6,018 nt of DNA from Candidatus Margulisiibacteriota bacterium (GCA_028717325.1 JAQUOB010000083.1:1-6018); one strand, 5' to 3'; shown: positions 1 to 5,555, counted from the stretch's first letter. Numbers and translations are program-made. The notes: generated by a model not told the origin, from the sequence alone.

Positions 1-1159
1 GGATGATCTGACGCTTTTTGGCCAGGATCTCATCGAGGACTTTTTTAACGCGGGCCTCGAATTCGCCGCGGTATTTGGTGCCGGCCACCATGCCGCCGAG
101 GTCGAGCTCGATCAACTGTTTGTCTTTAAGGATGTCGGGAACGTCGCCTTTAATTATTCTGTCAGCCAAACCCTCGACGATGGCGGTTTTGCCGACGCCG
201 GGATCGCCCAGCAGGGCAGGATTGTTCTTGGTCCGGCGGGAAAGGATGCGGATGATCCGGTCGATCTCGACTTCACGGTCGATGACCGGGTCAAGCTCGC
301 CTTTTTTGGCCATGGCGGTCAGGTCGCGGCCATAAGAAGTCAGGGCCGGTTTTGCCGGGCGGGGTGGGGCGCCGGTGCCTAGACCAGGGAAGCCAAAGAG
401 CTCGCCCGGACCGAATTGTTCCGGCCCGCCTTCTTCGGGGCCGCCTTCTTCTCCGCCTTCACCCTCTCCCGGAAATCCGGGCGGCAGTTCCTCGGGGCCC
501 GACGGGCCGAAAGATTTTTCGACTTCTTTGATTATCTCTTTGGCGACTTTATCAAAATTGATCTTGCGCTTGCTGAGCGCCTGGGCGGCCAGGCTCTCGC
601 CTTCGCGGATGATCCCCAGCAGGATGTGTTCTTCGCCGACATAATTAAAACCGAGTTCCCTGGCAGCGTCATAAGCCAGCTCAAGGGTCTTCCTGGCCCT
701 GGGTGACATCGTAACTTTCTTGGGGGAGCCTTCGCCCCGGCCGATCAGCGATTCAACGTCGGAAAAAAGATTGACGAGGTCGATGCCCAGCACCTGCAGG
801 ACTTTGGCAGCGAAACCTTCGGCCTTGATCAGGGCCAGCAGGAGATGTTCCGTCCGGACGTGATCGTGTCCCAGGCGGTTGGCTTCTTCCGTGGCGATCT
901 GGAGGACGCGGTTGGCGGAATCGTTGAAGTAAGAATAAAACCTTTCTTTTGGTTGTCTTTTAAATAAAGAAGCGAAAACATCGGGGAAATCGAACATATC
1001 GGAAAAGCCCGGTATGCCAAAATCGAATTCATCGCTTGACGGGATATAACCCTCTTCGGCCGCACAGACACTGCACAGGTGCCGCTCCACCTTCTTGCCG
1101 TTGACGATCTTGGTGATATGGACCGTGGCCTGACGGATCTTGCATTTTTGACAGATCAT
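1..1159 (-). CDS. clpC: ClpC-type AAA+ unfoldase with N-terminal McsA-like zinc finger, 5' part only
   Basis: The frame is open from ATG at 1159 to the left edge: 386 residues, C-terminus missing. It should encode the ATP-driven unfoldase of the ClpCP cytoplasmic protease. Residues 1-35 form a Cys4 zinc finger (C3/C6 and C29/C32) closely like the N-terminus of McsA, including the TKIVNGKK stretch. Residues 36-74 are acidic and aromatic. Two Clp_N repeats follow at about 75-140 and 151-213, with TEHLLLALI and EEHILLGII. Residues 217-270 are a Gly/Pro/Glu linker. NBD1 starts near 275 with DPVIDREVEIDRI, Walker A GDPGVGKT at 318-325 and the pore-region motif VAGTKYRGEFE at 358-368. Walker B, the M domain and NBD2 lie outside the window. 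AGGAAG ten nt before the ATG supports the start. hspR lies 63 nt upstream. ClpA or ClpB are less likely because of the zinc finger and paired ClpC-like N repeats, but the missing part would decide. Confidence 0.93.
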   Translation of the reverse strand, partial: MICQKCKIRQATVHITKIVNGKKVERHLCSVCAAEEGYIPSSDEFDFGIPGFSDMFDFPDVFASLFKRQPKERFYSYFNDSANRVLQIATEEANRLGHDHVRTEHLLLALIKAEGFAAKVLQVLGIDLVNLFSDVESLIGRGEGSPKKVTMSPRARKTLELAYDAARELGFNYVGEEHILLGIIREGESLAAQALSKRKINFDKVAKEIIKEVEKSFGPSGPEELPPGFPGEGEGGEEGGPEEGGPEQFGPGELFGFPGLGTGAPPRPAKPALTSYGRDLTAMAKKGELDPVIDREVEIDRIIRILSRRTKNNPALLGDPGVGKTAIVEGLADRIIKGDVPDILKDKQLIELDLGGMVAGTKYRGEFEARVKKVLDEILAKKRQII

Positions 1160-1169
1160 GTTATCTTTT

Positions 1170-1175
1170 CTTCCT
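1170..1175 (-). promoter_or_regulatory. Ribosome binding site of the clpC-like gene
   Basis: AGGAAG on the minus strand lies 10 nt before the ATG at 1159, inside an A-rich leader. It supports choosing that ATG, which places the zinc finger at the very N-terminus. Confidence 0.6.
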
Positions 1176-1192
1176 TTTTTTATATTTCGTTT

Positions 1193-1221
1193 ATTATAGA
1201 CAATCGAAAATGTTATAGCAA
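1193..1221 (-). promoter_or_regulatory. Predicted sigma70-type promoter of the clpC-like gene
   Basis: On the minus strand, TTGCTA (1221-1216, 4 of 6 to consensus) is followed after exactly 17 nt by a perfect TATAAT (1198-1193). The expected start near 1186 leaves a leader of about 27 nt that contains the ribosome binding site. The -35 lies just past the hspR stop codon. The clpC-like gene could therefore be transcribed both by readthrough from hspR and from this promoter. No HAIR-geometry dyad was found here, only a lone CTTG. Confidence 0.6.
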
Positions 1222-1222
1222 G

Positions 1223-1528
1223 TTAGACATCTCGCAGCATCTCTTCAAATAACCGTTCCATCTCGATGTGAAAGCGCTCGGCCATTTGAAACATCGCGCT
1301 GACCCCCGACAGAGTGAGCTCCCATTCAGCCATCAGGGCGCAGATCCGTTTGACCGTGGTCAGGTCATGCTGGGAATAAAGACGATAATTTTTGGCGGTC
1401 CGGTTGGGCTTGATCAGGCCGGCCTGCTCGTAAAGCCGAAGCGTTCTGGGATGGCAGCCCAAAAGCTCGGCGGCGATATGAATGGTGTAGACCGGTTTAT
1501 GGCCGTCGTGATAAAAATGAAAAACCAT
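1223..1528 (-). CDS. hspR: HspR-like MerR-family heat-shock repressor
   Basis: This is a 101-residue cytoplasmic DNA-binding protein. Residues 13-32 carry the MerR-type helix-turn-helix (VYTIHIAAELLGCHPRTLRL), followed by YEQAGLIKP and the wing NYRLYS near 47-52. The combination of VY.I..AAEL.G.HP.TLR.YE..GLI.P matches HspR, which represses chaperone and protease genes in several phyla. There is no effector domain; the tail is a short amphipathic segment (FHIEMERLFEEML), as expected for HspR rather than metal-sensing MerR proteins. The ATG at 1528 lies only 12 nt past a consensus -10 box and has no Shine-Dalgarno, so the transcript is probably almost leaderless. The gene is the first of an hspR-clpC-like pair. 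An inverted repeat over its promoter suggests autoregulation. Another small MerR protein such as a CbpM-like modulator is less likely. Confidence 0.88.
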   Translation of the reverse strand: MVFHFYHDGHKPVYTIHIAAELLGCHPRTLRLYEQAGLIKPNRTAKNYRLYSQHDLTTVKRICALMAEWELTLSGVSAMFQMAERFHIEMERLFEEMLRDV

Positions 1529-1540
1529 GACAATAATAAA

Positions 1541-1569
1541 AGTATAAACCTTACCAATTAAAATGTCAA
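1541..1569 (-). promoter_or_regulatory. Consensus sigma70-type promoter of hspR
   Basis: On the minus strand, perfect TTGACA (1569-1564), a 17-nt spacer and TATACT (1546-1541, 5 of 6). Transcription would begin near 1534, only about 6 nt before the hspR ATG. A promoter this strong in front of a repressor gene makes sense if it is normally held down by the overlapping operator. Confidence 0.82.
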
Positions 1570-1575
1570 GGTTTA
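1545..1575. promoter_or_regulatory. HAIR-like inverted repeat, candidate HspR operator
   Basis: Perfect 8-bp arms TAAACCTT (1545-1552) and AAGGTTTA (1568-1575) are separated by 15 nt and span the hspR -35 to -10 region. Read on the minus strand from 1570 to 1550 it is CTTGACA-N7-TGGTAAG. The known HAIR element for HspR is CTTGAGT-N7-ACTCAAG, so the CTT-N15-AAG geometry is identical and the left half shares CTTGA. The inner bases of the right half diverge. Binding here would block RNA polymerase at hspR and, by readthrough, lower the clpC-like gene. Confidence 0.7.
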
Positions 1576-1580
1576 AATAA

Positions 1581-1612
1581 AAAACAGTCCCGGAGAGACC
1601 CGGGACTGTTTT
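1581..1612 (-). terminator. Strong intrinsic terminator of the envelope operon
   Basis: A perfect 13-bp stem (1581-1593 with 1600-1612, core CAGTCCCGG / CCGGGACTG) closes a 6-nt loop. On the minus strand it is followed by TTATTT, and the stem itself ends in four T, giving a U-rich tail. It begins 8 nt after the outer-membrane protein stop codon. T residues also end the plus-strand side of the stem, but no plus-strand gene needs it. It insulates the hspR promoter from upstream transcription. Confidence 0.9.
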
Positions 1613-1620
1613 GAGAAGAT

Positions 1621-2295
1621 TTAGATCTTATACCCGACACCGAGACCGATCTGACCGCTGGAATGATTGGCAATACCAGATGCGGTGCTCGGGTTGACTG
1701 ACTGGAGTGTATATTCGACAAAAACCGCGCCTTGTGTTGACCAGGCGATGGCCGTGCCGAGGGTTATATCAAGCTGTGCAGAGTCAAGTACCCCGCCCGC
1801 AAAACCGGCATTGGTATTGCGATAGGTTACTCCGCCGTAAGGGATGAAAGGGACCATCATCTTACTTACGCCTAGCCCGACTAGCCACTGATTGCCGGTT
1901 GCATCGGCAAGTCCGGTAACTTTATTATTAAGCAACTTATATCCGGCGCCTGCGGAAACGGATACCGGCATGCTCGCGCCTTCTTCCAAAACGGCGTATT
2001 TCAGGATGAGGCCATATCCTAAAGAGGAAACACTGACGCCGGCCGGCAAACCGCTTACATTTGCCTGTCCGATTTGAGCAAGAACATCTAATTTATTGGT
2101 TATGCCGTAACCAGCATATCCACCGATGGTAAGTGTTTTCCAGCCGGAATTATTATACGCATTCGAATCCTGATAGCCAGCGCCCAAAACCGCCCATTTA
2201 CCCTGGCCGATGGGATTAGCCGTGACCAGCATTTCGGCGGAGCCGACGGCCGCGATAGCACAGATCAACAGAAGAGCAACTAATAATGATCTCAT
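1621..2295 (-). CDS. Exported beta-barrel-like outer-membrane protein of unknown function
   Basis: A 224-residue protein starting at ATG 2295. Residues 1-20 are a clear Sec signal peptide (MRSLLVALLL, then AAVGSA) with likely cleavage at A20|E21. The mature part is rich in Gly, Ala, Tyr and Thr and consists of alternating polar and nonpolar strand-like stretches, for example WKTLTIGGYAGYGI, GLILKYAVL, VSVSAGAGYKLL and GQIGLGVGYKI at the C-terminus. This is the pattern of a small outer-membrane barrel of about eight to ten strands. No enzyme motif is visible. The upstream TTG at 2322 would add nine charged residues, but GAGGGGG six nt before the ATG at 2295 decides for the shorter form. It lies 61 nt downstream of the lolA-like gene on the same strand, so the two are probably co-transcribed, and it ends at a strong terminator. 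The family was not recognised; porin-like or surface-adhesion roles are both possible. Confidence 0.75.
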   Translation of the reverse strand: MRSLLVALLLICAIAAVGSAEMLVTANPIGQGKWAVLGAGYQDSNAYNNSGWKTLTIGGYAGYGITNKLDVLAQIGQANVSGLPAGVSVSSLGYGLILKYAVLEEGASMPVSVSAGAGYKLLNNKVTGLADATGNQWLVGLGVSKMMVPFIPYGGVTYRNTNAGFAGGVLDSAQLDITLGTAIAWSTQGAVFVEYTLQSVNPSTASGIANHSSGQIGLGVGYKI

Positions 2296-2301
2296 TCTTT
2301 T

Positions 2302-2308
2302 CCCCCTC
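2302..2308 (-). promoter_or_regulatory. Strong Shine-Dalgarno deciding the outer-membrane protein start
   Basis: GAGGGGG on the minus strand lies six nt before ATG 2295. It sits inside the extra codons of the alternative TTG start at 2322, which argues against that start. Confidence 0.75.
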
Positions 2309-2356
2309 TTTAATTTTTTCAAGGAACAAATTTTTTATTTCCCATTCTCACCCCCT

Positions 2357-3061
2357 TCAAAAACCGGGATCAAAAATATTATCGGCCAGTCCCTGATTGA
2401 CCTGTATTCTTTCACCTTTTAGATCATAAATCAAGCCGGCCAGCGCTCCGGCATAGATCTCCAGCGCCGATTTGCCGTAAGTCGCGGTCGGCACCGGCAG
2501 ATCGTGGACTTTTTCATATTTTATGTTTATCTTGCCCGAAAGATTATAGCTTAACGAAAGGTCCATGCGTGTCAAGAGATAATCCTTCGGATCGATATGG
2601 AACAGAACTTTTTTGACATTTTTAAGCACTCCCGGTTTGGGGCTGCCTTCCAGGCAAATGTCATCTCCGGTTTCTTTGATCAGCTTCAGATTGAAATTGT
2701 GAGTAATGAGTTTAGGGTTAAAGCCGGGGGCAAAGTCGGGGGCATGGATCAGCTGGACGTAAAAGCGGGTGCCTTTACCATCGATCTTCCTGATCCGGTT
2801 GCCCCTGAAAAAATATGTGTCCCGATCGAGAGTGAATTTGACCCGGTCGGGAGCTTTGTACCAGAGGCGGCCGGTCCGGCGCTGCGGCCCGCCGCAGCCC
2901 ATGATCTGCAGGCTGGTGTCAAGGGTAAAACTGCCCTGGGCGTCTTTGATCCGGGAAAAACTCTCATCGAATTTGTTGATGACCTGTTCGGGGGTTTGGG
3001 CGGCAAAAGCCGGAGCGAAAAAAACCAGCAGGCAAAAGATCAAAGCTAATGTATTTTTCAC
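2357..3061 (-). CDS. LolA/RseB-like periplasmic lipoprotein-carrier-type protein
   Basis: A 234-residue exported protein if the GTG at 3061 is used. Residues 1-20 form a textbook signal peptide: KNT, a hydrophobic core LALIFCLLVFFAP, then AFA before AQTPEQV. The mature part begins with a helix (TPEQVINKFDESFSRIKDAQGSF) whose end opens into beta strands, then GRLWYKAPDRVKF and TYFFRGNRIRKIDG. That order (helix, then G.LW.K.PDR, then a displayed-residue strand) is typical of the LolA/LppX/RseB half-barrel that carries lipoproteins or lipids across the periplasm. Classical LolA is about 180 residues mature, so this one is somewhat long. An ATG at 3085 and a TTG at 3100 are in frame, but they would put promoter DNA inside the gene and spoil the signal peptide. 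Neighbours: divergent trpB 25 nt away, and an outer-membrane barrel downstream. The exact cargo cannot be read from sequence. Confidence 0.75.
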   Translation of the reverse strand: MKNTLALIFCLLVFFAPAFAAQTPEQVINKFDESFSRIKDAQGSFTLDTSLQIMGCGGPQRRTGRLWYKAPDRVKFTLDRDTYFFRGNRIRKIDGKGTRFYVQLIHAPDFAPGFNPKLITHNFNLKLIKETGDDICLEGSPKPGVLKNVKKVLFHIDPKDYLLTRMDLSLSYNLSGKINIKYEKVHDLPVPTATYGKSALEIYAGALAGLIYDLKGERIQVNQGLADNIFDPGF

Positions 3062-3065
3062 CGCG

Positions 3066-3081
3066 TTTATTATATAATAAA
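3066..3081. promoter_or_regulatory. Palindromic bidirectional promoter core with overlapping -10 boxes
   Basis: TTTATTATATAATAAA is a perfect 16-bp palindrome lying between the two divergent start codons (3061 minus, 3087 plus). It contains TATAAT on the minus strand (3074-3069) and on the plus strand (3073-3078), sharing two base pairs. Minus-strand GGGACA at 3097-3092, 17 nt away and inside the first trpB codons, is a possible -35 (4 of 6). No good -35 is seen for the plus direction. Expected starts, about 3062 (minus) and 3085 (plus), fall almost on the start codons. With 25 nt between genes there is no room for a trp leader or attenuator. Confidence 0.65.
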
Positions 3082-3086
3082 TCATT

Positions 3087-4256
3087 ATGACTGTCCCCAA
3101 CTTTTCCGATCTCCCCGATGCCGCCGGTCACTTTGGGCCTTACGGCGGTAAGTTCGTGCCCGAAACGTTGATGGCTCCGCTTGAAGATGTTATCAAGGAC
3201 TATCTGGCCGTCAAGCATGATCCCGCTTTTCGAACGGAACTCGACTATTATCTTGAACATTATGTCGGCCGGCCCACGCCTCTCTATTTTGCCGAGAGAT
3301 TGACCGAAGAGTTGGGCGGCCCGAAAATCTACCTGAAGCGCGAGGACCTCTGCCACACCGGGGCGCACAAGATCAATAATACGCTGGGCCAGCTGCTGCT
3401 GGCGCGGAGGATGGGCAAGCAAAGGATAATCGCGGAAACGGGGGCGGGCCAGCACGGGGTCGCCACGGCGACAGCGGCGGCACTTTTCGATCTTGAGTGC
3501 ATAGTTTACATGGGAGCAGAGGATATCAAGCGCCAGGCCCTGAACGTTTTCCGGATGAAGCTCCTGGGGGCCAAAGTGGTGCCGGTCATGACCGGCAGCC
3601 GCACGCTCAAGGACGCGGTCAACGAGACCCTGCGCGACTGGATGGCCAATCCGGCCGACACTTTTTACTGCCTCGGCTCCTGCGTCGGGCCGCACCCTTA
3701 TCCCATGATGGTGAGGGATTTTCAAGCGGTCATCGGCCGGGAAGCCAAAGGCCAGCATTTTGAAGCGGAAAAGAAGGAGCCGGACTATCTCGTCGCCTGC
3801 GTCGGCGGCGGCTCGAATTCGATCGGGCTTTTCCATCCCTTTTTGGCGGACGCCGGGGTCAAGATGATCGGCGTGGAGGCCGAAGGGGCGGCTTCATTGT
3901 GCAAAGGTTCTGTCGGGGTTCTGCACGGCGCCAAGGAATACGTTCTCCAGACAAAAACCGGGCAGATAATGAACACCCACTCGATCTCGGCCGGCCTTGA
4001 TTATTCGGGCACCGGCCCGGAGCACAGCTATTTGAAAGATCTCGGCCGGGTCGAATATGTGACGGCGAACGATGCGGAAGCGCTGGAGGGGTTCAGACTG
4101 CTGGCGCGCACCGAAGGCATTATTCCGGCGCTCGAATCGTCGCACGCGATCGCTTATTTAAAAAAACTGGCGCCCAAATTGGACAAGAGCCAAACCGTGA
4201 TCGTCTGCCTGTCCGGGCGGGGAGATAAAGATGTCGAATCTATCAAAGGCGTTTGA
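3087..4256 (+). CDS. trpB: Tryptophan synthase beta subunit
   Basis: A 389-residue PLP enzyme of the classical TrpB1 type, close to the usual 390-400. It joins indole, received through a tunnel from TrpA, with L-serine to make L-tryptophan in the cytoplasm. Seen directly: FGPYGGKFVPETLMAPL at 16-32; REDLCHTGAHKINN with the Schiff-base lysine K95; AETGAGQHG with the catalytic Glu E117; the phosphate-binding GGGSNS at 240-245; SAGLDYSG with D305, part of the TrpA-communication region; and LSGRGDKD at 375-382, whose S376 faces the PLP nitrogen. All key residues are present. The ATG at 3087 has no Shine-Dalgarno and lies 8 nt past a TATAAT, so a leaderless transcript is likely. trpA begins inside its last 26 nt. 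No other trp genes lie in the window. Confidence 0.98.
   Translation: MTVPNFSDLPDAAGHFGPYGGKFVPETLMAPLEDVIKDYLAVKHDPAFRTELDYYLEHYVGRPTPLYFAERLTEELGGPKIYLKREDLCHTGAHKINNTLGQLLLARRMGKQRIIAETGAGQHGVATATAAALFDLECIVYMGAEDIKRQALNVFRMKLLGAKVVPVMTGSRTLKDAVNETLRDWMANPADTFYCLGSCVGPHPYPMMVRDFQAVIGREAKGQHFEAEKKEPDYLVACVGGGSNSIGLFHPFLADAGVKMIGVEAEGAASLCKGSVGVLHGAKEYVLQTKTGQIMNTHSISAGLDYSGTGPEHSYLKDLGRVEYVTANDAEALEGFRLLARTEGIIPALESSHAIAYLKKLAPKLDKSQTVIVCLSGRGDKDVESIKGV
4219..4224 (+). promoter_or_regulatory. Shine-Dalgarno of trpA inside trpB
   Basis: GGGGAG lies six nt before the trpA ATG at 4231, within the trpB codons for the conserved LSGRGDKD motif. The same bases therefore serve as both PLP-site coding sequence and ribosome binding site. 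Confidence 0.7.
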
Positions 4257-4989
4257 GAGCCGAAAAGCGCTGATAACTTACGTCACCGCCGGCGATCCGG
4301 CGCTGGGCGCGACCGAGAAACTTATTTATGACCTGGAAAAGGCCGGGGCCGATATCGTCGAGCTCGGCATTCCCTTTTCCGACCCGCTGGCCGACGGGCC
4401 GGTCATCCAGGCCTCGCACCAGCGGGCGCTGAAAAAAAACGTTTCTCTCTCTGATGTTTTTAAACTGGTGGCTAAAGTCAGAAAAAAAACACAAATCCCG
4501 ATTTGCTTCATGCTGGCTTATAACCTGGTCATGAAATACGGCGAAGATAACTTTTACCGGGATTGTGAAAAGACGGGCGTTGACGGTGTGGTGATCCCCG
4601 ACTTGCCGCCCGAAGAGTCGCGAGTCACGGGTCACGAGTCGCGAGTCGACAGGATCGCTTTTGTTTCTCCCACGAGCACAGAATCGCGGATTAAGCTGGC
4701 CGCCGAAAGGGCGACCGGGTTCATTTATTTGATCTCGGTGGCCGGCATAACCGGGAAAAGAGAGGCGATCGCCGGCAACCTGGCGCAACTGGTCGAAAAG
4801 ATCAAAAAGTATTCCAATCTGCCGATCGCGATCGGCTTCGGCATCTCGACCCCGGCCCAGGCGGCCCAGGCCATCAAACTGGCCGACGGCGTGATCGTCG
4901 GCTCGGCGATCGTTGACCGCATCGCTCGGAAGAAAATAAACTCCGTCCCCAAATTCGTTGCCTCGCTCCGGACAGCGATCGATGCTTGA
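4231..4989 (+). CDS. trpA: Tryptophan synthase alpha subunit
   Basis: A 252-residue TIM-barrel lyase (usual length 255-270) that cleaves indole-3-glycerol phosphate to indole and glyceraldehyde-3-phosphate and passes indole to TrpB. Motifs seen: YVTAGDP at 17-23; VELGIPFSDPLADGP with catalytic E44 and D55; VVIPDLPPEE at 120-129; SPTST at 146-150; the mobile loop-6 motif AGITGKR at 171-177; and phosphate-binding GFGIST and GSAIV. The start is fixed by GGGGAG and the overlap with trpB. Oddity: residues 129-140 (ESRVTGHESRVD) are encoded by a 7-nt tandem repeat and replace the usual helix of about 15 residues after LPPEE, leaving the protein slightly short there. The active-site residues are intact, so it is probably functional. 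It overlaps the following HD gene by 8 nt. Confidence 0.97.
   Translation: MSNLSKAFESRKALITYVTAGDPALGATEKLIYDLEKAGADIVELGIPFSDPLADGPVIQASHQRALKKNVSLSDVFKLVAKVRKKTQIPICFMLAYNLVMKYGEDNFYRDCEKTGVDGVVIPDLPPEESRVTGHESRVDRIAFVSPTSTESRIKLAAERATGFIYLISVAGITGKREAIAGNLAQLVEKIKKYSNLPIAIGFGISTPAQAAQAIKLADGVIVGSAIVDRIARKKINSVPKFVASLRTAIDA
4615..4649 (+). repeat. Heptanucleotide tandem repeat inside trpA
   Basis: Five units in register: GAGTCGC, GAGTCAC, GGGTCAC, GAGTCGC, GAGTCGA (consensus GAGTCRC). Because seven is not a multiple of three, the protein repeats every three units (21 nt), giving ESRVTGH then ESRVD. It lies in the segment between conserved LPPEE and IAFVSPTST. Confidence 0.85.
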
Positions 4990-5521
4990 CCGGCTTGTTT
5001 ACCGTCTCAAACAGTTCTATTTTTCTATGTTCTCGGTTTACGACAGATCCGATGAGGCCTTTGCCCGCAGTTATTTGAACAATGAGGAAACCGCCCTTTT
5101 TAACCAGCTGCCGCGGTTCGAGAAAAAACACGCTGTCGTCGTGGCCCGCAAGATGCTCGAGCTGGCTCTCTATAATCCCGAGCTTGATCCGCAAAAGCTG
5201 GTCAAGCTGGGCCTCCTGCATGATATCGGCAAGCTGGCGGAGAGGAATTCGATCCTCACAAAATCAATCCTGGTCATCATCCGCTTTTTATCTCCCGGCC
5301 TCTATGATTGGCTGGCGGACAGGGGCAGGACCGGGCGGCTTTTCCGGCGTTTTTACGTCCACAAACATCACGGCGCGATCGGCGCCGACATGCTGGCCAA
5401 AATCGGGGTTTCCGGAGAATTTCTTTCCATCATTAAAAAGCATGATCCCCTCGTTGAACCCTTCGGGCCCGATGACCCCATCGAATTAAAAATATTACAG
5501 CAGGCTGACTCCACTTATTGA
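4982..5521 (+). CDS. HD-domain (HDIG-type) metal-dependent phosphohydrolase
   Basis: A 179-residue soluble protein. The HD metal-binding set is visible in order: H50 (EKKHAVVVAR), H80-D81 in LLHDIGKL, H129/H130 in HKHHGAIGADML, H154-D155 in KKHDP, and D176 in QQADSTY at the C-terminus. This predicts hydrolysis of a phosphoester, probably a nucleotide or nucleotide second messenger; the substrate cannot be told. The N-terminus (RLKQFYFSMF, then YLNNEETALFNQLP) resembles a conserved small HD family found in several bacterial phyla. The ATG at 4982 overlaps the trpA stop by 8 nt (ATGCTTGA), so translation is probably coupled; no clear Shine-Dalgarno is seen. An in-frame TTG at 4958 would add eight residues with no support. 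A tie to tryptophan synthesis is not established; co-expression may be incidental. Confidence 0.85.
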   Translation: MLDRLVYRLKQFYFSMFSVYDRSDEAFARSYLNNEETALFNQLPRFEKKHAVVVARKMLELALYNPELDPQKLVKLGLLHDIGKLAERNSILTKSILVIIRFLSPGLYDWLADRGRTGRLFRRFYVHKHHGAIGADMLAKIGVSGEFLSIIKKHDPLVEPFGPDDPIELKILQQADSTY

Positions 5522-5525
5522 TTGT

Positions 5526-5555
5526 TTGAAATCCCGCCGCTAATTTTACGATAAT
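5526..5555 (+). promoter_or_regulatory. Predicted sigma70-type promoter of the kinase-like gene
   Basis: TTGAAA (5526-5531, 5 of 6), an 18-nt spacer and GATAAT (5550-5555, 5 of 6). The expected start near 5562 is about 3 nt before the ATG at 5565. No hairpin terminator was found between the HD stop and this promoter, so readthrough from the trp genes is also possible. Confidence 0.6.

Noticed and set aside
375..706. Plus-strand Pro/Ser/Gly-rich open frames opposite the clpC-like linker
   Set aside because: They arise from the repetitive Gly/Pro/Glu linker on the other strand, where conserved Clp motifs continue on both sides.
1193..1217. Possible inverted repeat around the clpC-like promoter (TATAACA versus TGTCTATA)
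   Set aside because: The arms match only with a one-base gap and do not have HAIR spacing, so it is too weak to call an operator.
2296..2322. TTG start at 2322 for the outer-membrane protein
   Set aside because: The strong GAGGGGG ribosome site lies inside this extension and the signal peptide begins naturally at the ATG at 2295.
3062..3100. Upstream starts (ATG 3085, TTG 3100) for the lolA-like gene
   Set aside because: They would translate through the promoter palindrome and add hydrophobic residues before the KNT n-region of a good signal peptide. The ATG at 3085 cannot be fully excluded.
2964..3836. Long minus-strand open frame (290 codons) opposite trpB
   Set aside because: It is antisense to the fully conserved trpB motifs and to the start of the lolA-like gene, lacks a ribosome site, and its Arg/Ala/His-rich product looks like a mirror of high-GC coding sequence.
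4615..4649. CRISPR-like or attachment-site reading of the short repeats
   Set aside because: Units are 7 nt, contiguous with no spacers, and inside a coding region; there are no cas or integrase genes.
4243..4788. Minus-strand open frame (181 codons) opposite trpA
   Set aside because: It is a shadow of trpA, with Arg/Gly-rich composition and no recognisable domain.
4958..4981. TTG start at 4958 for the HD gene
   Set aside because: It adds eight residues with no ribosome site; the ATG at 4982 gives a natural coupled overlap with the trpA stop.
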